Shown piece by piece: positions 43,601 to 51,510 of a stretch of DNA of 64,000 nucleotides (its first letter is position 1; each line of letters begins with the position of its first letter). Position numbers and translations under genes: made by a program. Under the pieces are notes generated by a model, which made no database searches, was not told where the DNA came from, and was given only the letters and a program-made list of their open reading frames with translations. This stretch comes from Streptomyces hawaiiensis (GTDB lineage Bacteria; Actinomycetota; Actinomycetes; Streptomycetales; Streptomycetaceae), in assembly GCF_004803895.1 (NCBI RefSeq), contig NZ_CP021978.1, positions 5,208,001 to 5,272,000 on the forward strand, given 5' to 3'.

Positions 43601-44437
43601 ATGGGAATCCGCAAGTACAAGCCGACTACGCCGGGCCGTCGTGGCTCCAGCGTCGCCGACTTCGTCGAGGTCACGCGGTCCACGCCGGAGAAGTCGTTGG
43701 TCCGCCCCCTGCACAGCAAGGGTGGCCGTAACAACTCCGGTCGTGTGACCGTCCGCCACCAGGGTGGTGGCCACAAGCGCGCCTACCGCGTGATCGACTT
43801 CCGTCGTCACGACAAGGACGGCGTGCCGGCGAAGGTCGCGCACATCGAGTACGACCCCAACCGCACCGCGCGCATCGCGCTCCTGCACTACGCGGACGGC
43901 GAGAAGCGCTACATCCTCGCGCCGCGTGGCCTGAGCCAGGGCGACCGCGTCGAGAACGGTCCCGGGGCCGACATCAAGCCGGGCAACAACCTTGCCCTGC
44001 GCAACATCCCGGTCGGTACCACGCTGCACGCCATCGAGCTGCGTCCGGGCGGCGGCGCGAAGTTCGCCCGCTCCGCCGGCGCCTCGGTGCAGCTGCTCGC
44101 GAAGGAGGGCTCCATGGCCCACCTGCGCATGCCGTCCGGTGAGATCCGCCTGGTCGACCAGCGCTGCCGCGCCACGGTCGGCGAGGTGGGCAACGCCGAG
44201 CAGAGCAACATCAACTGGGGTAAGGCGGGCCGTAAGCGCTGGCTGGGCGTCCGCCCGACCGTGCGTGGTGTGGTCATGAACCCGGTGGACCACCCGCACG
44301 GTGGTGGCGAAGGCCGTACCTCGGGTGGTCGCCACCCGGTGTCCCCGTGGGGCAAGAAGGAAGGCCGTACTCGTTCGCCCAAGAAGGCGTCGAACAAGTA
44401 CATCGTCCGCCGCCGCAAGACGAACAAGAAGCGCTAA
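43601..44437 (+). CDS. rplB: 50S ribosomal protein L2 (uL2)
   Basis: 278 aa, ATG. L2 is needed for peptidyl-transferase activity and subunit association. The conserved C-terminal loop VMNPVDHPHGGGEGR with the essential His is intact. It is 38 bp after rplW. Confidence 0.98.
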   Translation: MGIRKYKPTTPGRRGSSVADFVEVTRSTPEKSLVRPLHSKGGRNNSGRVTVRHQGGGHKRAYRVIDFRRHDKDGVPAKVAHIEYDPNRTARIALLHYADGEKRYILAPRGLSQGDRVENGPGADIKPGNNLALRNIPVGTTLHAIELRPGGGAKFARSAGASVQLLAKEGSMAHLRMPSGEIRLVDQRCRATVGEVGNAEQSNINWGKAGRKRWLGVRPTVRGVVMNPVDHPHGGGEGRTSGGRHPVSPWGKKEGRTRSPKKASNKYIVRRRKTNKKR

Positions 44438-44449
44438 GGACGGGTTGAG

Positions 44450-44731
44450 ATGCCTCGTAGCTTGAAGAAGGGGCCCTTCGTCGACGACCACCTGATCAAG
44501 AAGGTGGACGCCCAGAACGAAGCCGGCACCAAGAACGTCATCAAGACCTGGTCCCGTCGCTCGATGATCGTGCCGGCCATGCTCGGCCACACGCTCGCGG
44601 TGCACAACGGCAAGACCCACATTCCGGTGTTCGTCACCGAGTCGATGGTCGGCCACAAGCTCGGCGAGTTCTCGCCGACGCGCACCTTCCGGGGTCACGT
44701 CAAGGACGACCGGAAGTCGAAGCGCCGCTAA
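44450..44731 (+). CDS. rpsS: 30S ribosomal protein S19 (uS19)
   Basis: 93 aa, ATG. S19 contacts the A-site tRNA side of the 30S head. Family sequence PRSLKKGPFVDDHLIKKV and HNGKTHIPVFVTESMVGHKL. It is 12 bp after rplB. Confidence 0.98.
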   Translation: MPRSLKKGPFVDDHLIKKVDAQNEAGTKNVIKTWSRRSMIVPAMLGHTLAVHNGKTHIPVFVTESMVGHKLGEFSPTRTFRGHVKDDRKSKRR

Positions 44732-44772
44732 CGCGGGGTGGAATGACCATGACAGACACTGGAAGGACAACC

Positions 44773-45120
44773 ATGGAAGCCAGGGCCCAGGCGCGGTACA
44801 TCCGCGTCACGCCCATGAAGGCCCGCCGAGTGGTGGACCTCATCCGTGGCATGGACGCCACGGAGGCTCAGGCGGTCCTGCGTTTCGCCCCGCAGGCCGC
44901 GAGTCAGCCGGTCGGCAAGGTGCTGGACAGCGCCATCGCCAACGCCGCGCACAACTACGACCACACCGATGTCGACAGCCTCTTCATCTCCGAGGCCTAC
45001 GTCGACGAGGGCCCGACCCTGAAGCGGTTCCGTCCGCGCGCCCAGGGCCGTGCCTACCGGATCCGCAAGCGGACCAGCCACATCACCGTGGTCGTCAGCA
45101 GCAAGGAAGGAACCCGGTAA
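44773..45120 (+). CDS. rplV: 50S ribosomal protein L22 (uL22)
   Basis: 115 aa from the ATG at 44773 (MEARAQARYIRVTPMKARR), which has GGAAGGA in front; an ATG 30 bases earlier lacks family sequence. L22 lines the exit tunnel near macrolide sites. Conserved loop FRPRAQGRAYRIRKRTSHI is complete. Its stop overlaps the rpsC start by 1 base. Confidence 0.97.
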   Translation: MEARAQARYIRVTPMKARRVVDLIRGMDATEAQAVLRFAPQAASQPVGKVLDSAIANAAHNYDHTDVDSLFISEAYVDEGPTLKRFRPRAQGRAYRIRKRTSHITVVVSSKEGTR

Positions 45121-45947
45121 TGGGCCAGAAGGTAAACCCGCACGGGTTCCGGCTCGGTGTCACGACCGACTTCAAGTCGCGTTGGTACGCCGACAAGCTG
45201 TACAAGGACTACGTCAAGGAAGACGTCGCCATCCGTCGGATGATGACGTCCGGCATGGAGCGCGCCGGCATCTCCAAGGTCGAGATCGAGCGCACCCGTG
45301 ACCGCGTGCGTGTGGACATCCACACCGCTCGTCCGGGCATCGTCATCGGCCGCCGCGGCGCCGAGGCCGACCGCATCCGCGGTGACCTCGAGAAGCTCAC
45401 GGGCAAGCAGGTCCAGCTGAACATCCTCGAGGTCAAGAGCCCCGAGACGGACGCTCAGCTGGTTGCTCAGGCCGTCGCCGAGCAGCTCTCCTCCCGCGTC
45501 TCCTTCCGTCGCGCCATGCGTAAGAGCATGCAGGGCACGATGAAGGCCGGCGCCAAGGGCATCAAGATCCAGTGCGGTGGCCGCCTCGGTGGTGCCGAGA
45601 TGTCCCGCTCGGAGTTCTACCGCGAGGGCCGTGTGCCCCTGCACACGCTCCGCGCGAACGTGGACTACGGCTTCTTCGAGGCCAAGACGACCTTCGGCCG
45701 CATCGGTGTGAAGGTCTGGATCTACAAGGGCGACGTCAAGAACATCGCCGAGGTCCGCGCCGAGAACGCCGCCGCCCGCGCGGGTAACCGCCCGGCCCGT
45801 GGTGGCGCTGACCGCCCGGCCCGTGGTGGCCGTGGTGGCGAGCGTGGCGGGCGCGGTCGTAAGCCGCAGCAGGCTCCGGCTGCCGAGGCCCCCAAGGCCG
45901 ACGCTCCCGCCGCCGCTCCGGCTGAGAGCACCGGAACGGAGGCCTGA
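45120..45947 (+). CDS. rpsC: 30S ribosomal protein S3 (uS3)
   Basis: 275 aa, ATG. The KH domain (GIVIGRRGAEADRIRGDLE) and the C-terminal S3 domain are complete. It carries a C-terminal Arg/Gly-then-Ala/Pro-rich extension of about 55 residues (PARGGADRPARGGRGGERGG), as in other Streptomyces. It helps form the mRNA entry channel. Confidence 0.98.
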   Translation: MGQKVNPHGFRLGVTTDFKSRWYADKLYKDYVKEDVAIRRMMTSGMERAGISKVEIERTRDRVRVDIHTARPGIVIGRRGAEADRIRGDLEKLTGKQVQLNILEVKSPETDAQLVAQAVAEQLSSRVSFRRAMRKSMQGTMKAGAKGIKIQCGGRLGGAEMSRSEFYREGRVPLHTLRANVDYGFFEAKTTFGRIGVKVWIYKGDVKNIAEVRAENAAARAGNRPARGGADRPARGGRGGERGGRGRKPQQAPAAEAPKADAPAAAPAESTGTEA

Positions 45948-45952
45948 CCGAA

Positions 45953-46372
45953 ATGCTGATCCCCCGTAGGGTCAAGCACCGCAAGCAGCACCACCCCAAG
46001 CGCAGCGGTATGGCCAAGGGTGGCACTGAGGTCGCGTTCGGCGAGTACGGCATCCAGGCGCTGACCCCGGCGTATGTGACGAACCGTCAGATCGAGGCCG
46101 CTCGTATCGCCATGACCCGCCACATCAAGCGTGGCGGCAAGGTCTGGATCAACATCTACCCGGACCGCCCCCTCACCAAGAAGCCCGCCGAGACCCGCAT
46201 GGGTTCCGGTAAGGGTTCTCCTGAGTGGTGGATCGCCAACGTCAAGCCCGGACGTGTGATGTTCGAGCTGTCGTACCCCAACGAGAAGATCGCGCGCGAG
46301 GCCCTGACCCGTGCGGCCCACAAGCTGCCGATGAAGTGCAAGATCGTCAAGCGCGAGGCAGGTGAAGCGTGA
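45953..46372 (+). CDS. rplP: 50S ribosomal protein L16 (uL16)
   Basis: 139 aa, ATG. L16 positions A-site tRNA. Typical LIPRRVKHRKQHHPKRSGMA and KPAETRMGSGKG motifs. Its stop overlaps the rpmC ATG by one base (TGATG). Confidence 0.98.
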   Translation: MLIPRRVKHRKQHHPKRSGMAKGGTEVAFGEYGIQALTPAYVTNRQIEAARIAMTRHIKRGGKVWINIYPDRPLTKKPAETRMGSGKGSPEWWIANVKPGRVMFELSYPNEKIAREALTRAAHKLPMKCKIVKREAGEA

Positions 46373-46596
46373 TGTCGGCCGGTACCAAGGCGTCCGAGCT
46401 GCGCGAGCTGGGCAACGAGGAGCTCCTCAACAAGCTCCGCGAGGCCAAGGAAGAGCTGTTCAACCTCCGCTTCCAGGCGGCGACTGGGCAGCTCGAGAAC
46501 CACGGTCGGCTCAAGGCCGTCCGCAAGGACATCGCGCGGATCTACACCCTGATGCGTGAGCGCGAGCTGGGCATCGAGACGGTGGAGAGCGCCTGA
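46372..46596 (+). CDS. rpmC: 50S ribosomal protein L29 (uL29)
   Basis: 74 aa from the ATG at 46372; a GTG at 46369 in the same frame is possible. Helical-hairpin features are LRELGNEELLNKLREAKEE and LFNLRFQAATGQLENHGRL. It overlaps rplP by one base and its TGA overlaps the rpsQ ATG, so the three are translationally coupled. Confidence 0.95.
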   Translation: MSAGTKASELRELGNEELLNKLREAKEELFNLRFQAATGQLENHGRLKAVRKDIARIYTLMRERELGIETVESA

Positions 46597-46883
46597 TGAG
46601 CGAGAGCAACGTGACTGAAGAGACCAAGACGGACCGCGGTTTCCGCAAGACCCGTGAGGGTCTGGTCGTCAGCGACAAGATGGACAAGACCGTCGTCGTC
46701 GCCGTCGAGGACCGCGTCAAGCACGCGCTGTACGGCAAGGTCATCCGCCGTACGAACAAGCTCAAGGCGCACGACGAGCAGAACGCCGCGGGTGTCGGCG
46801 ACCGTGTCCTCCTCATGGAGACCCGGCCGCTGTCCGCGACGAAGCGCTGGCGCGTCGTCGAGATCCTCGAGAAGGCCAAGTAA
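46596..46883 (+). CDS. rpsQ: 30S ribosomal protein S17 (uS17)
   Basis: 95 aa, ATG. OB-fold rRNA-binding protein; SDKMDKTVVVAVEDRVKH and ETRPLSATKRWRVVEI are typical. A short charged N-terminal extension is present. It ends the S10 block; two hairpins follow before rplN. Confidence 0.97.
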   Translation: MSESNVTEETKTDRGFRKTREGLVVSDKMDKTVVVAVEDRVKHALYGKVIRRTNKLKAHDEQNAAGVGDRVLLMETRPLSATKRWRVVEILEKAK

Positions 46884-46887
46884 TCCC

Positions 46888-46954
46888 GCCTAGGGGGACC
46901 CCCTAGGCATCGTTCCGCCAGGCTCGGGGCGGGTGTGTGAGCGCACCCGCCCCG
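46888..46954 (+). terminator. two tandem hairpins between rpsQ and rplN
   Basis: GCCTAGGGGG-A-CCCCCTAGGC (46888-46908) is a 21-bp palindrome. CGGGGCGGGTG (46925-46935) pairs perfectly with CACCCGCCCCG (46944-46954). They lie in the 99-bp gap between the S10 and spc blocks. Neither has a T-tract. Attenuation or processing is possible. Confidence 0.6.
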
Positions 46955-46982
46955 GGAACCGGCAGACATTCAGGAGATAGAC

Positions 46983-47351
46983 GTGATCCAGCAGGAGTCG
47001 CGACTGCGTGTCGCCGACAACACTGGTGCGAAGGAGATCCTTTGCATCCGTGTGCTCGGTGGCTCCGGTCGCCGCTACGCGGGTATCGGTGACGTCATCG
47101 TCGCCACCGTCAAGGACGCGATCCCCGGCGGCAACGTGAAGAAGGGTGACGTCATCAAGGCGGTCATCGTTCGCACCGTCAAGGAGCGCCGCCGTCCGGA
47201 CGGCTCGTACATCCGCTTCGACGAGAACGCCGCTGTCATTCTCAAGAACGACGGCGACCCTCGTGGCACCCGTATCTTCGGCCCGGTGGGCCGGGAGCTG
47301 CGCGAGAAGAAGTTCATGAAGATCATCTCGCTCGCGCCGGAGGTGCTGTAA
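46983..47351 (+). CDS. rplN: 50S ribosomal protein L14 (uL14)
   Basis: 122 aa, GTG start with AGGAG. L14 lies at the subunit interface. Conserved MIQQESRLRVADNTGAKE motif and GRELREKKFMKIISLAPEVL end. It starts the spc block, 2 bp before rplX. Confidence 0.98.
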   Translation: MIQQESRLRVADNTGAKEILCIRVLGGSGRRYAGIGDVIVATVKDAIPGGNVKKGDVIKAVIVRTVKERRRPDGSYIRFDENAAVILKNDGDPRGTRIFGPVGRELREKKFMKIISLAPEVL

Positions 47352-47353
47352 GC

Positions 47354-47677
47354 ATGAAGATCAAGAAGGGCGACCTGGTCCAGGTCATCACCGGTAAGGA
47401 CAAGGGCAAGCAGGGCAAGGTCATCGCGGCCTTCCCCCGCGAGGACCGTGTCCTGGTCGAGGGTGTCAACCGGGTCAAGAAGCACACCAAGGCCGGTCCG
47501 ACGGCTCGCGGTTCGCAGGCCGGCGGCATCGTCACCACCGAGGCGCCGGTCCACGTCTCCAACGTCCAGCTGGTCGTGGAGAAGGACGGCAACAAGGTCG
47601 TGACCCGCGTCGGTTACCGCTTCGACGACGAAGGCAACAAGATCCGCGTTGCCAAGCGGACGGGTGAGGACATCTGA
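47354..47677 (+). CDS. rplX: 50S ribosomal protein L24 (uL24)
   Basis: 107 aa, ATG. KOW motif near the N-terminus (KGDLVQVITGKDKGKQGKVI). L24 starts 50S assembly. Its stop overlaps the rplE ATG by one base. Confidence 0.98.
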   Translation: MKIKKGDLVQVITGKDKGKQGKVIAAFPREDRVLVEGVNRVKKHTKAGPTARGSQAGGIVTTEAPVHVSNVQLVVEKDGNKVVTRVGYRFDDEGNKIRVAKRTGEDI

Positions 47678-48234
47678 TGACGACCACCACCAGCCCGCGT
47701 CTGAAGCAGAAGTACCGTGAGGAGATCACGGGCAAGCTGCGTGACGAGTTCAAGTACGAGAACGTCATGCAGATCCCCGGTCTCGTCAAGATCGTGGTCA
47801 ACATGGGTGTGGGCGACGCCGCCCGCGACTCCAAGCTGATCGAGGGCGCCATCCGCGACCTCACCACGATCACCGGTCAGAAGCCGGCCGTCACCAAGGC
47901 CCGCAAGTCCATCGCGCAGTTCAAGCTGCGTGAGGGCCAGCCGATCGGTGCCCACGTCACGCTCCGTGGCGACCGCATGTGGGAGTTCCTGGACCGCACC
48001 CTGTCGCTCGCGCTGCCGCGCATCCGCGACTTCCGCGGCCTGTCCCCCAAGCAGTTCGACGGCCGTGGCAACTACACCTTCGGTCTCACGGAGCAGGTCA
48101 TGTTCCACGAGATCGACCAGGACAAGATCGACCGCACCCGGGGTATGGACATCACCGTGGTGACCACGGCGACCAACGACGCTGAGGGCCGCGCGCTCCT
48201 TCGTCACCTCGGCTTCCCCTTCAAGGAGGCGTGA
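47677..48234 (+). CDS. rplE: 50S ribosomal protein L5 (uL5)
   Basis: 185 aa, ATG. L5 binds 5S rRNA and forms the central protuberance contact with S13. Typical QIPGLVKIVVNMGVGDA and GMDITVVTTATNDAEGRALL are present. It ends 5 bp before rpsN. Confidence 0.98.
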   Translation: MTTTTSPRLKQKYREEITGKLRDEFKYENVMQIPGLVKIVVNMGVGDAARDSKLIEGAIRDLTTITGQKPAVTKARKSIAQFKLREGQPIGAHVTLRGDRMWEFLDRTLSLALPRIRDFRGLSPKQFDGRGNYTFGLTEQVMFHEIDQDKIDRTRGMDITVVTTATNDAEGRALLRHLGFPFKEA

Positions 48235-48239
48235 GCGAG

Positions 48240-48425
48240 ATGGCGAAGAAGGCTCTGATCGCTAAGGCTGCTCGCAAGCCCAAGTTCGGTGTGCGTGGCT
48301 ACACCCGCTGCCAGCGCTGTGGCCGCCCGCACTCCGTGTACCGCAAGTTCGGCCTCTGCCGCGTGTGCCTTCGTGAGATGGCTCACCGTGGCGAGCTGCC
48401 GGGCGTGACCAAGAGCTCCTGGTAA
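48240..48425 (+). CDS. rpsN: 30S ribosomal protein S14 type Z (uS14)
   Basis: 61 aa from the ATG at 48240 (a GTG at 48231 is an alternative). The short form with zinc-ribbon Cys pairs CQRC and CRVC. Streptomyces also carry zinc-independent S14 paralogues elsewhere. It is followed by a 213-bp gap with a small hairpin before rpsH. Confidence 0.95.
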   Translation: MAKKALIAKAARKPKFGVRGYTRCQRCGRPHSVYRKFGLCRVCLREMAHRGELPGVTKSSW

Positions 48426-48638
48426 TCCCCCAAATAGGGGATTCGCAGGGCTCTCGGTAAGCATCTGGGGCGGCAGGACGTCCAGCTCACATGCCTTAGG
48501 CTTGTGGGGTTGGGCGTCTGCCGCCGCCCTTACGACTTACTACGCCGTAGGTCCACCGCGCCGCACCCGTCCCGTCTCGGATCGGGGAGAGGGATGGCGC
48601 ACCAGGAAACCCCGGCGAGAGAGGCCGAAGGCCAATTC
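48426..48638. promoter_or_regulatory. gap between rpsN and rpsH
   Basis: A hairpin AATCCCC-CAAATA-GGGGATT begins just at the rpsN stop (48424-48443). The rest has no gene; an A/T-richer stretch CATGCCTTAGGCTTG around 48490-48505 may be an internal promoter, but no clear -35/-10 pair was found. Confidence 0.4.
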
Positions 48639-49037
48639 ATGACCATGACTGATCCGATCGCAGACATGCTTACGCGTCTGCGGAACGCGAACTCGGCATA
48701 CCACGACTCCGTGACGATGCCGGCATCGAAGATCAAGTCGCACATCGCGGAGATCCTCCAGCAGGAGGGCTTCATCACGGGCTGGAAGGTCGAGGACGCC
48801 GAGGTCGGCAAGAACCTCGTCCTGGAGCTGAAGTTCGGCCCCAACCGTGAGCGCTCCATCGCGGGCATCAAGCGGATCTCCAAGCCCGGTCTCCGGGTGT
48901 ACGCGAAGTCCACCAACCTGCCGAAGGTTCTGGGCGGCCTGGGCGTGGCGATCATCTCCACGTCCCACGGTCTCCTGACCGACAAGCAGGCGCAGAAGAA
49001 GGGCGTGGGTGGGGAAGTCCTCGCCTACGTCTGGTAA
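48639..49037 (+). CDS. rpsH: 30S ribosomal protein S8 (uS8)
   Basis: 132 aa from the ATG at 48639 (MTMTDPIADMLTRLRNAN). The longer open frame upstream has no family sequence. S8 binds 16S rRNA helix 21 and represses spc mRNA in E. coli. Conserved ISTSHGLLTDKQA...GGEVLAYVW end. 23 bp before rplF. Confidence 0.98.
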   Translation: MTMTDPIADMLTRLRNANSAYHDSVTMPASKIKSHIAEILQQEGFITGWKVEDAEVGKNLVLELKFGPNRERSIAGIKRISKPGLRVYAKSTNLPKVLGGLGVAIISTSHGLLTDKQAQKKGVGGEVLAYVW

Positions 49038-49060
49038 TTCGGGAACGGAGGAGAGACACA

Positions 49061-49600
49061 ATGTCGCGTATCGGCAAGCTCCCCATCCCGGTTCCCGCCG
49101 GCGTGGACGTCACCATCGACGGCCGTACGGTCGCGGTCAAGGGCCCCAAGGGCGAACTGACCCACACCGTCATCGCGCCGATCGACATCGCGAAGGCCGA
49201 GGACGGCACCCTTCAGGTGCTCCGGCCCAACGACGAGCGGCAGAGCAAGGCCCTGCACGGCCTGTCCCGCACGCTGGTGGCGAACATGATCACCGGTGTG
49301 ACCCAGGGATACGTCAAGAAGCTCGAAATCAGCGGTGTCGGTTACCGCGTCGTGGCCAAGGGCTCCAACCTGGAGTTCTCCCTGGGCTACAGCCACCCGA
49401 TCCTGGTCGAGGCCCCCGCGGGCATCACCTTCAAGGTGGAGTCCCCGACCCGTTTCTCGGTCGAGGGCATCGACAAGCAGAAGGTCGGCGAGGTTGCGGC
49501 CAACATCCGCAAGCTGCGCAAGCCCGACCCGTACAAGGCCAAGGGCGTCAAGTACGAGGGCGAAGTCATCCGCCGCAAGGTCGGAAAGGCGGGTAAGTAA
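49061..49600 (+). CDS. rplF: 50S ribosomal protein L6 (uL6)
   Basis: 179 aa, ATG with GGAGAGA in front. Two L6 repeats; the C-terminal conserved KPDPYKAKGVKYEGE is intact. L6 is near the GTPase-associated centre. It is 3 bp before rplR. Confidence 0.98.
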   Translation: MSRIGKLPIPVPAGVDVTIDGRTVAVKGPKGELTHTVIAPIDIAKAEDGTLQVLRPNDERQSKALHGLSRTLVANMITGVTQGYVKKLEISGVGYRVVAKGSNLEFSLGYSHPILVEAPAGITFKVESPTRFSVEGIDKQKVGEVAANIRKLRKPDPYKAKGVKYEGEVIRRKVGKAGK

Positions 49601-49603
49601 GCC

Positions 49604-49987
49604 ATGGCATACGGACAGAAGATCCTTAAGGGCGACGCCTACAAGCGCGCCGCGATCAAGCGCCGCCACATCCGGATCCGTAAGCACATCAACGGTACGG
49701 CGGAGCGTCCGCGTCTGGTCGTTACCCGCTCGAACCGCCACATCGTGGCCCAGGTGATCGACGACATCAAGGGTCACACCCTGGCGTCGGCGTCCACCCT
49801 GGACACCTCGATCCGCGGTGGCGAGGGCGACAAGTCCGCGCAGGCCAAGCAGGTCGGCGCCCTGGTCGCCGAGCGTGCCAAGGCCGCCGGTGTCGAGGCC
49901 GTCGTGTTCGACCGTGGTGGAAACCAGTACGCGGGGCGCATCGCCGCCCTGGCGGACGCCGCCCGCGAGGCCGGACTCAAGTTCTGA
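49604..49987 (+). CDS. rplR: 50S ribosomal protein L18 (uL18)
   Basis: 127 aa, ATG. Binds 5S rRNA. Typical RIRKHINGTAERPRLVVTRS and VVFDRGGNQYAGRIAALADA. It is 41 bp before rpsE. Confidence 0.98.
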   Translation: MAYGQKILKGDAYKRAAIKRRHIRIRKHINGTAERPRLVVTRSNRHIVAQVIDDIKGHTLASASTLDTSIRGGEGDKSAQAKQVGALVAERAKAAGVEAVVFDRGGNQYAGRIAALADAAREAGLKF

Positions 49988-50028
49988 GTCGGTTCCGTAG
50001 CTAGCGGAAACAGAGAGAGGTAATTCCA

Positions 50029-50634
50029 ATGGCTGGACCCCAGCGCCGCGGTGGCGGTGCCGGTGGCGGCGAGCGGCGGGACCGGAAGGGTCGCGACGGT
50101 GGCAACGCCGCCGCCGAGAAGACCGCGTACGTTGAGCGCGTCGTCGCGATCAACCGCGTCGCCAAGGTTGTGAAGGGTGGTCGTCGCTTCAGCTTCACCG
50201 CGCTGGTCGTGGTAGGCGATGGTGACGGCACCGTGGGTGTCGGATACGGCAAGGCCAAGGAGGTGCCGGCCGCCATCGCCAAGGGTGTTGAGGAGGCCAA
50301 GAAGCACTTCTTCAAGGTCCCCCGCATCCAGGGCACCATCCCGCACCCCATCCAGGGTGAGAAGGCTGCCGGCGTCGTGCTGCTCAAGCCCGCGTCTCCG
50401 GGTACCGGTGTTATCGCCGGTGGTCCGGTGCGTGCCGTGCTCGAGTGCGCCGGTATCCACGACATCCTGTCGAAGTCGCTCGGCTCCGACAATGCGATCA
50501 ACATCGTGCACGCGACCGTGGCGGCCCTCAAGGGCCTGCAGCGTCCCGAGGAGGTCGCGGCCCGCCGTGGTCTGCCGCTCGAGGACGTCGCCCCCGCGGC
50601 TCTTCTCCGTGCGCGTGCCGGGGCGGGTGCGTAA
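50029..50634 (+). CDS. rpsE: 30S ribosomal protein S5 (uS5)
   Basis: 201 aa, ATG with GAGAGAGG. Gly/Arg-rich N-terminal tail (residues 1-30) precedes the dsRBD-like domain (VERVVAINRVAKVVKGGRRF). S5 affects fidelity. It is 2 bp before rpmD. Confidence 0.98.
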   Translation: MAGPQRRGGGAGGGERRDRKGRDGGNAAAEKTAYVERVVAINRVAKVVKGGRRFSFTALVVVGDGDGTVGVGYGKAKEVPAAIAKGVEEAKKHFFKVPRIQGTIPHPIQGEKAAGVVLLKPASPGTGVIAGGPVRAVLECAGIHDILSKSLGSDNAINIVHATVAALKGLQRPEEVAARRGLPLEDVAPAALLRARAGAGA

Positions 50635-50636
50635 TC

Positions 50637-50819
50637 ATGGCGCAGCTCAAGATTACGCAGGTCAAGTCCTACATCGGCAGCAAGCAGAACCACCGTGACA
50701 CCCTGCGTTCCCTTGGTCTCAAGGGCATCAACACGCAGGTCGTCAAGGAGGACCGCCCCGAGTTCCGCGGCATGGTGCACACCGTCCGCCACCTCGTGAC
50801 GGTCGAGGAGGTCGACTGA
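50637..50819 (+). CDS. rpmD: 50S ribosomal protein L30 (uL30)
   Basis: 60 aa, ATG at 50637 (MAQLKITQVKSYIGSKQNHR). Short ferredoxin-like fold. It is 2 bp after rpsE and 2 bp before rplO. TGA at 50817-50819. Confidence 0.96.
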   Translation: MAQLKITQVKSYIGSKQNHRDTLRSLGLKGINTQVVKEDRPEFRGMVHTVRHLVTVEEVD

Positions 50820-50821
50820 TC

Positions 50822-51277
50822 ATGGCGGAGAACAACCCGCTCAAGATCCACAACCTCCGTCCCGCCCCGGGCGCCAAGACCGCCAAGACCCGTGTCGGTC
50901 GTGGTGAGGCGTCGAAGGGTAAGACGGCCGGTCGTGGTACCAAGGGCACGAAGGCCCGTTACCAGGTTCCGGAGCGCTTCGAGGGCGGGCAGATGCCCCT
51001 CCACATGCGCCTCCCGAAGCTGAAGGGCTTCAAGAACCCGTTCAAGACCGAGTTCCAGGTCGTGAACCTCGACAAGCTGGCCGCGCTCTACCCCGAGGGT
51101 GGCGAGGTCACCGTCGAGGGTCTGGTGGCCAAGGGGGCCGTTCGCAAGAACAGCCTCGTCAAGGTCCTCGGCCAGGGCGAGATCACCGTGGCGCTGCAGG
51201 TGACGGTTGACGCCGTCTCCGGCTCCGCCAAGGAGAAGATCACCGCCGCCGGCGGTTCCGTCACCGAGCTCGTCTGA
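50822..51277 (+). CDS. rplO: 50S ribosomal protein L15 (uL15)
   Basis: 151 aa, ATG. Gly/Arg-rich N-terminal tail (LRPAPGAKTAKTRVGRGEAS) and globular C-terminal half. Late-assembly protein. A perfect 14-bp hairpin follows at 51312-51345, then secY after 233 bp. Confidence 0.98.
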   Translation: MAENNPLKIHNLRPAPGAKTAKTRVGRGEASKGKTAGRGTKGTKARYQVPERFEGGQMPLHMRLPKLKGFKNPFKTEFQVVNLDKLAALYPEGGEVTVEGLVAKGAVRKNSLVKVLGQGEITVALQVTVDAVSGSAKEKITAAGGSVTELV

Positions 51278-51311
51278 ACCCACAGGCGTCTCGATGACCT
51301 GAGCGATCCCG

Positions 51312-51345
51312 ACCGGGGATACCCCACAAATGGGGTATCCCCGGT
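51312..51345 (+). terminator. hairpin between rplO and secY
   Basis: ACCGGGGATACCCC (51312-51325) pairs perfectly with GGGGTATCCCCGGT (51332-51345) around ACAAAT. No T-tract. It may end the spc transcript before secY, which then needs its own promoter in the 233-bp gap. Confidence 0.7.
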
Positions 51346-51510
51346 TGGTCGTTCCTAGGGCGGCAGCTCGCCGGTAAGGTGGCCTGCACTGCCCACTTTT
51401 CACTGGGTGCTTCACTTCGGGCACTCTGAGCGGCAGTTGACCGTTACCTATTCGTCGAACCTCAAGACCGTCACCCTTGACGCAGTTGCGCGGGGGTCGC
51501 AGGAGGCACC

